From contig CALKIP010000080.1 in NCBI GenBank assembly GCA_937995995.1, positions 1 through 8,514 on the forward strand: 8,514 nt of DNA, given 5' to 3'. Shown in pieces: positions 5,631 to 8,514 of the stretch. Within the stretch, counting starts at the first letter, position 1. Every line of letters begins with the position of its first letter. The notes beneath the pieces are model-generated. The model ran no database searches and was not told the origin of the DNA. It saw only the letters and a program-made list of their open reading frames with translations. The position numbers and the translations under genes were made by a program. This DNA is from an uncultured bacterium (GTDB lineage Bacteria; Gemmatimonadota; Gemmatimonadetes; Longimicrobiales; RSA9).

Positions 5631-6944
5631 CTACTGATCCATGCCGCGCTTTCGCTCCCACCATTCCATTCGCCTCGCGATCTCCTTCTCGAAGCCGAAC
5701 TGCGAGGGCTCATAGAGGACCTCACCCTGCAACTCCTCGGGAAGATACGGCTGCGGCGAGAAATGGTCCGGGGAATCGAACGGGTACTCGTACCCGTCGC
5801 TGTACCCCATCTCCTTTTCCAGCCCCGTCGTCGCATTCCGAAGGTGGAGCGGCACCGGCGCCGACGGGTGTCGGGCCACCGCGTCGCGGGCGGCGTGGAG
5901 CGACATGTACGACCGGTTCGACTTCGGTGCAGCTGCCAGGTAGTTCACGGCCTGGGCCAGGATGATGTCTCCCTCGGGCTGACCGACGCGGTCGAATGCG
6001 CGGGCCGCTGCCTCGACGACGACGATGGCCTGCGGGTCCGCGAGGCCAATGTCCTCGGACGCGCTGATCAGGAGTCGGCGGATCACCATCTTGACGTCCC
6101 CGCCCGCCAGCAGACGGGCCAGCCAGTAGAGGGCGGCCGAGTTGTCACTGCCGCGGATCGACTTGATCAGCGCGGATGATAGCTGGTAGTGGGAATCCCC
6201 CGCCTTGTCGTGGCGCACCACGGCGAGCCCGGCGGCTTCGGTCGCGATCTCCGTCGTGATCTCGCCCTCCTCCCCCGCCATCCGGGCGGCGAGCTCGAGT
6301 GCACCGAGGGCCTTGCGCAAATCTCCGTCCCCGCTCCGTGCGAGAATCTCGATCGCCTCGGGTAGAGCCGTGACCTTCATGGTACCGATCCCGCGCTCGA
6401 CGTCGGAGAGTGCGTCCATGAGCACCTGCCGAACGTGGGCCTGGGAGAGCGCCTCCAGGCGGTAGACGCGGACCCGGCTCAGCAGAGCGGGCCGGAGTTC
6501 GAACGAGACGTTCTCGGTCGTCGCCCCGATCAGGACGAGCGTTCCGTTCTCGACGTGGGGAAGCACCGCATCCTGAGCCGTCGTGTTCCAGCGATGGACC
6601 TCGTCGACGAAGACGACGGTCCTGCGCTGGTGCAGGTGCAGGTTGTCCCTCGCTTCCTTTACCACCTCACGGATCCGTGGGATCCCATCGGAGACCGCGG
6701 ACAGCTCCACGAAGGCAGCGTTCGCACGAGCCGCGACCATGCGCGCGATCGTGGTTTTCCCCGTCCCCGGCGGTCCCCAGAGGACGAAACTCGTGAGGAT
6801 CCCCTTTTCCATGATGACCCGGAGCGCCTTGCCCGGTCCGAAGAGATGCTCCTGACCGACGAAATGCTCCGGCTCCTTCGGCCGCATCCTTTCGGCCAGA
6901 GGGGCGTGCGACTTCCTGTCCGTTGCTGACTCGAAGAGATCCAC
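5631..6944 (-). CDS. rarA: Replication-associated recombination protein A, AAA+ ATPase RarA (MgsA)
   Basis: RarA is a DnaX/RuvB-like AAA+ ATPase, homologous to yeast Mgs1 and human WRNIP1. It acts at stalled replication forks, with single-strand binding protein, as a homotetramer. The protein has 437 residues from the preferred start, the usual length. Visible motifs are RPKEPEHFVGQEHL near the N-terminus, Walker A GPPGTGKT (57-64), Walker B VFVDEVHRW (111-119), sensor 1 GATTEN (140-145) and the arginine finger in LLSR (154-157). The C-terminal half carries the tetramerisation and MgsA C-terminal regions, including SALIKSIRGSDNSAALYWLARLL, which is typical of the family, and ends with a Trp/Arg-rich tail. 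Two GTG codons are possible starts. The one at 6942-6944 is preferred because GGAAGG (6950-6955) is five bases away, whereas the GTG at 6948-6950 overlaps that site and would add two residues. No partner gene is adjacent. Confidence 0.96.
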   Translation of the reverse strand: MDLFESATDRKSHAPLAERMRPKEPEHFVGQEHLFGPGKALRVIMEKGILTSFVLWGPPGTGKTTIARMVAARANAAFVELSAVSDGIPRIREVVKEARDNLHLHQRRTVVFVDEVHRWNTTAQDAVLPHVENGTLVLIGATTENVSFELRPALLSRVRVYRLEALSQAHVRQVLMDALSDVERGIGTMKVTALPEAIEILARSGDGDLRKALGALELAARMAGEEGEITTEIATEAAGLAVVRHDKAGDSHYQLSSALIKSIRGSDNSAALYWLARLLAGGDVKMVIRRLLISASEDIGLADPQAIVVVEAAARAFDRVGQPEGDIILAQAVNYLAAAPKSNRSYMSLHAARDAVARHPSAPVPLHLRNATTGLEKEMGYSDGYEYPFDSPDHFSPQPYLPEELQGEVLYEPSQFGFEKEIARRMEWWERKRGMDQ

Positions 6945-6949
6945 GGCCA

Positions 6950-6955
6950 CCTTCC
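6950..6955 (-). promoter_or_regulatory. Shine-Dalgarno GGAAGG deciding the rarA start
   Basis: On the minus strand GGAAGG lies five bases before the GTG at 6942-6944 and overlaps the alternative GTG at 6948-6950. Its placement supports the shorter start. Confidence 0.6.
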
Positions 6956-7054
6956 AACTGACTACGATATCGGCTCCGCACCCGGTGCTACGCTGTTCTT
7001 ACCCGCACTGCCCCGCACCGCTCCGTGCGTCGCCAGACCGTCGACGGGTGATCC
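6956..7054. other. Intergenic gap between the ZIP gene and rarA, with two palindromes
   Basis: This stretch of about 100 bases has no coding potential that I can support. It holds a perfect ten-base palindrome CCGTCGACGG (7038-7047) seven bases after the ZIP stop codon, and an eleven-base inverted repeat GCACC-C-GGTGC (6978-6988). I see no convincing -35/-10 pair for rarA, although a promoter is expected here. Confidence 0.4.
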
Positions 7055-7774
7055 TCAGTGCTCCAGGAACAGGATGCGCACCAGGTAGAAGGCGGCGGCT
7101 CCGAGGAAGACGCCGCCCGATACCTTCCACCCCGGCTCACGCTGGGACTCGGGGATCAGGTTCGAGGCCGCCACGTAGATCGTGACGCCGGCAGCCAGGG
7201 CGAGGCCGTATTCGGCGAGGAAGTTGACGGCCGGCGTGATCGTCGCACCGACGATCGTCGCCACGCCGATCGCGACGACGGCGAGGAACGCCTGCCGCGA
7301 CGTGTTGCCACTGGCCAGCATGATGCTCGCCAGCGAGATGCCCGTCGGGATCTTGTGAAGCGCCACGGCCAGGAAGATCAGCCACCCCAGCTCGGCGTCG
7401 GCCAGGAAGCCGCCCGCGATGGCGACGCCATCGAAGAACGAGTGTGGGATGAGCCCCGCCAGTGCCCAGATCCCGACCCCCGGCGAGATCATCGCCTCGG
7501 TGTGTGTCTCGACGCCGAAATGGAAGTGCGGTGTCATGACGTGCTGCGTCAGGTGCACCGCCAGGTAGCCGAGGATGACCGCGGTCGGGCCGCCAGCCAC
7601 ATCCATCGACTGGGGCAGCATCTCCAGGAGTGCCACGGCGAGCATGAACCCGCCGCCGAACGCCGTCAGCACGTGCAGCGCGGAGTGTCCCCGTCGGATG
7701 TGCATGATGACCAGCACACCGCCCAGGACGTTGGCCGCCGCCGCGAGGGCCGCGGATGCGACGGCCTCGATCAT
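7055..7774 (-). CDS. ZIP-family metal transporter
   Basis: This inner-membrane protein of 239 residues has about eight predicted helices (roughly 5-25, 36-55, 63-80, 99-120, 128-152, 160-182, 186-207, 219-236), the ZIP topology. ZIP proteins import divalent metals such as zinc, iron or manganese into the cytosol. The TM4 metal motif is HSFFDGVAIAGG (111-122) and the TM5 motif is ALHKIPTGISLA (138-149). The loop before TM4 is His-rich (His74, 78, 83, 85, 91), as is common for a metal-sensing or metal-delivery loop, though usually it lies in the TM3-TM4 cytosolic side. TM5 reads HKIPTG where many bacterial relatives have HE.PEG, so the second metal site is probably altered. The ATG overlaps the upstream CCA-like gene by four bases (ATGA), with GGGAG eight bases before it. 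Metal identity cannot be told from sequence. Confidence 0.9.
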   Translation of the reverse strand: MIEAVASAALAAAANVLGGVLVIMHIRRGHSALHVLTAFGGGFMLAVALLEMLPQSMDVAGGPTAVILGYLAVHLTQHVMTPHFHFGVETHTEAMISPGVGIWALAGLIPHSFFDGVAIAGGFLADAELGWLIFLAVALHKIPTGISLASIMLASGNTSRQAFLAVVAIGVATIVGATITPAVNFLAEYGLALAAGVTIYVAASNLIPESQREPGWKVSGGVFLGAAAFYLVRILFLEH

Positions 7775-8514
7775 CCAAGATTCTCCCGCTTCACGTGCTC
7801 CAGAAGAGCGTCGCGTGTGTTCAGCTCCGGACGCTCGATGACCAGATCGACCAGCTCTTGCAGGATCTCACCGAACTGTGGCCCCGGCTCCAACCCGATC
7901 TCCTTCAACTCCCGCCCTCCGATCGCCAACCCACTCGTGTCGAGCACCGGGCGAGAGAGCAGGACACGGTGCGCGGCGCGCCAACGCTCGAGCAGATCAC
8001 GTGGTTGCTCACCGGCCTGCGCACTCGCCCGCCAGAGCGCGAAACGGAGGCGGAACAGGTCGTATACCAGATCCGGCCCCACGTCGCGCAGCCAGCGCCG
8101 GATCCCGGGTGCCGGCGCGTCCGGCGGAAACAACATGGACTGCCCGGCGACGAGGCGGCGCACACGTTCCGTGTCCGCGTTCGACGCCTTGAGGCGACGC
8201 ATGATCTCCTCGGCCGTACGCGCGCCCAACACTTCGTGCCCCGTGTAGCGCCACCCGCCGCGCAGATCCCGCGTCCGCGCCATCGGCATTCCGACCGCGT
8301 GGAGCAAGGCCGCCATCCTCAGGACCGGCCGTGAGGTCGGAAGGGCATCGACGGCGAGCAGGCTCTCGGTCCAGCGGTCCACGTAGCGCCGTTCATCCGC
8401 GTGGGGAGCGGCGCACTCTCGAGCTCCACGCCCGGTCCGCCCGCCGCCCCCGCCCGCCCGACCACCCTCTGCTGAAACGGTCGTTTGGTGCGCCCAGGCA
8501 CCGAAGCCCTCGCC
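7771..8514 (-). CDS. tRNA nucleotidyltransferase-like protein, C-terminal part (HD and RNA-binding regions), cut by right edge
   Basis: The reading frame is open from the right edge to the stop at 7771-7773, giving 247 residues, and is best read as the C-terminal part of a CCA-adding enzyme / poly(A) polymerase family protein that begins outside the window. Numbered from the internal GTG at 8380-8382, residues 20-70 match the HD region of these enzymes: LRMAALLHAVGMP, then RYTGHEVLGARTAEEIMRRLKASN. The C-terminal LKEIGLEPGPQFGEIL and the tail ending NTRDALLEHVKRE are typical of the family's C-terminal domain. The HD pair reads His28-Ala29, so a metal-dependent phosphohydrolase activity is unlikely. 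The nucleotidyltransferase head is not in the window. The first 44 codons are Gly/Arg-rich and not recognisable; the GTG at 8382 could be a start if the gene is short. It overlaps the ZIP gene by four bases. Confidence 0.75.
   Translation of the reverse strand, partial: GEGFGAWAHQTTVSAEGGRAGGGGGRTGRGARECAAPHADERRYVDRWTESLLAVDALPTSRPVLRMAALLHAVGMPMARTRDLRGGWRYTGHEVLGARTAEEIMRRLKASNADTERVRRLVAGQSMLFPPDAPAPGIRRWLRDVGPDLVYDLFRLRFALWRASAQAGEQPRDLLERWRAAHRVLLSRPVLDTSGLAIGGRELKEIGLEPGPQFGEILQELVDLVIERPELNTRDALLEHVKRENLG

Noticed and set aside
5541..6179. A 212-residue plus-strand frame opposite rarA
   Set aside because: The minus strand encodes a full-length RarA here, and the plus-strand frame shows no motif.
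6951..7000. A rarA promoter around the GATATC sequence upstream of the start
   Set aside because: No -35-like hexamer lies at proper spacing and the -10 match is poor, so it cannot be supported.
7058..8248. A 396-residue plus-strand open frame across the ZIP and CCA-like genes
   Set aside because: It spans two well-supported minus-strand genes and encodes an Arg/Asp/Gln-rich sequence with no hydrophobic core or motif, so it is a shadow frame.
8319..8501. A 60-residue minus-strand frame starting with GTG near the right edge
   Set aside because: It overlaps the CCA-like frame out of register and its product is low-complexity Arg/Gly/Pro-rich. The CCA-like frame continues open through the same bases.

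Overview
The window is a GC-rich bacterial chromosomal segment (about two thirds G+C by eye). Every gene I can support lies on the minus strand, so transcription runs from the right edge to the left edge. No insertion sequence, phage gene, tRNA, rRNA or CRISPR array is visible. The gene content fits a Gemmatimonadota-like bacterium: an HPt-like three-module protein of a type I associate with that phylum, a LEA-type-2 lipoprotein, and a CCA-enzyme C-terminal half with an eroded HD motif. This assignment rests on remembered family resemblance and not on a search.

Right block (8514 to 7055): the C-terminal part of a tRNA nucleotidyltransferase-like protein runs in from the right edge and overlaps a ZIP-family metal transporter by four bases (ATGA). 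Middle block: rarA, the replication-associated AAA+ ATPase (6944 to 5631), and a small LEA/WHy lipoprotein (5512 to 5030), each preceded by an intergenic gap of about 110 bases. A GC-rich palindrome or hairpin follows closely after the stop codon of the ZIP gene, rarA and the lipoprotein gene.

Left block (4927 to 1): a tight operon of five genes. A perfect TATAAT box at 4985-4990 precedes hflX (ribosome-rescue GTPase). It is followed by a Rossmann/DUF2520 oxidoreductase-like protein, pdxJ (vitamin B6 synthesis), a degenerate HPt-domain protein and a UPF0104/LPG-synthase-like membrane flippase domain cut by the left edge. Junctions are a 4-base overlap, a 1-base overlap, a 12-base gap and a 4-base overlap, implying translational coupling.

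Most of the window is housekeeping DNA. The points that repay attention are: the pseudo-HPt protein lacking its canonical phospho-acceptor and coupled to a flippase; the hflX start, whose only good Shine-Dalgarno sequence lies 31 bases upstream of the first ATG but at normal distance from an in-frame ATC; the DUF2520 protein locked to pdxJ; the altered metal-site motifs in the ZIP protein; and the loss of the HD aspartate in the CCA-like protein. There is no gene-free stretch longer than 300 bases.
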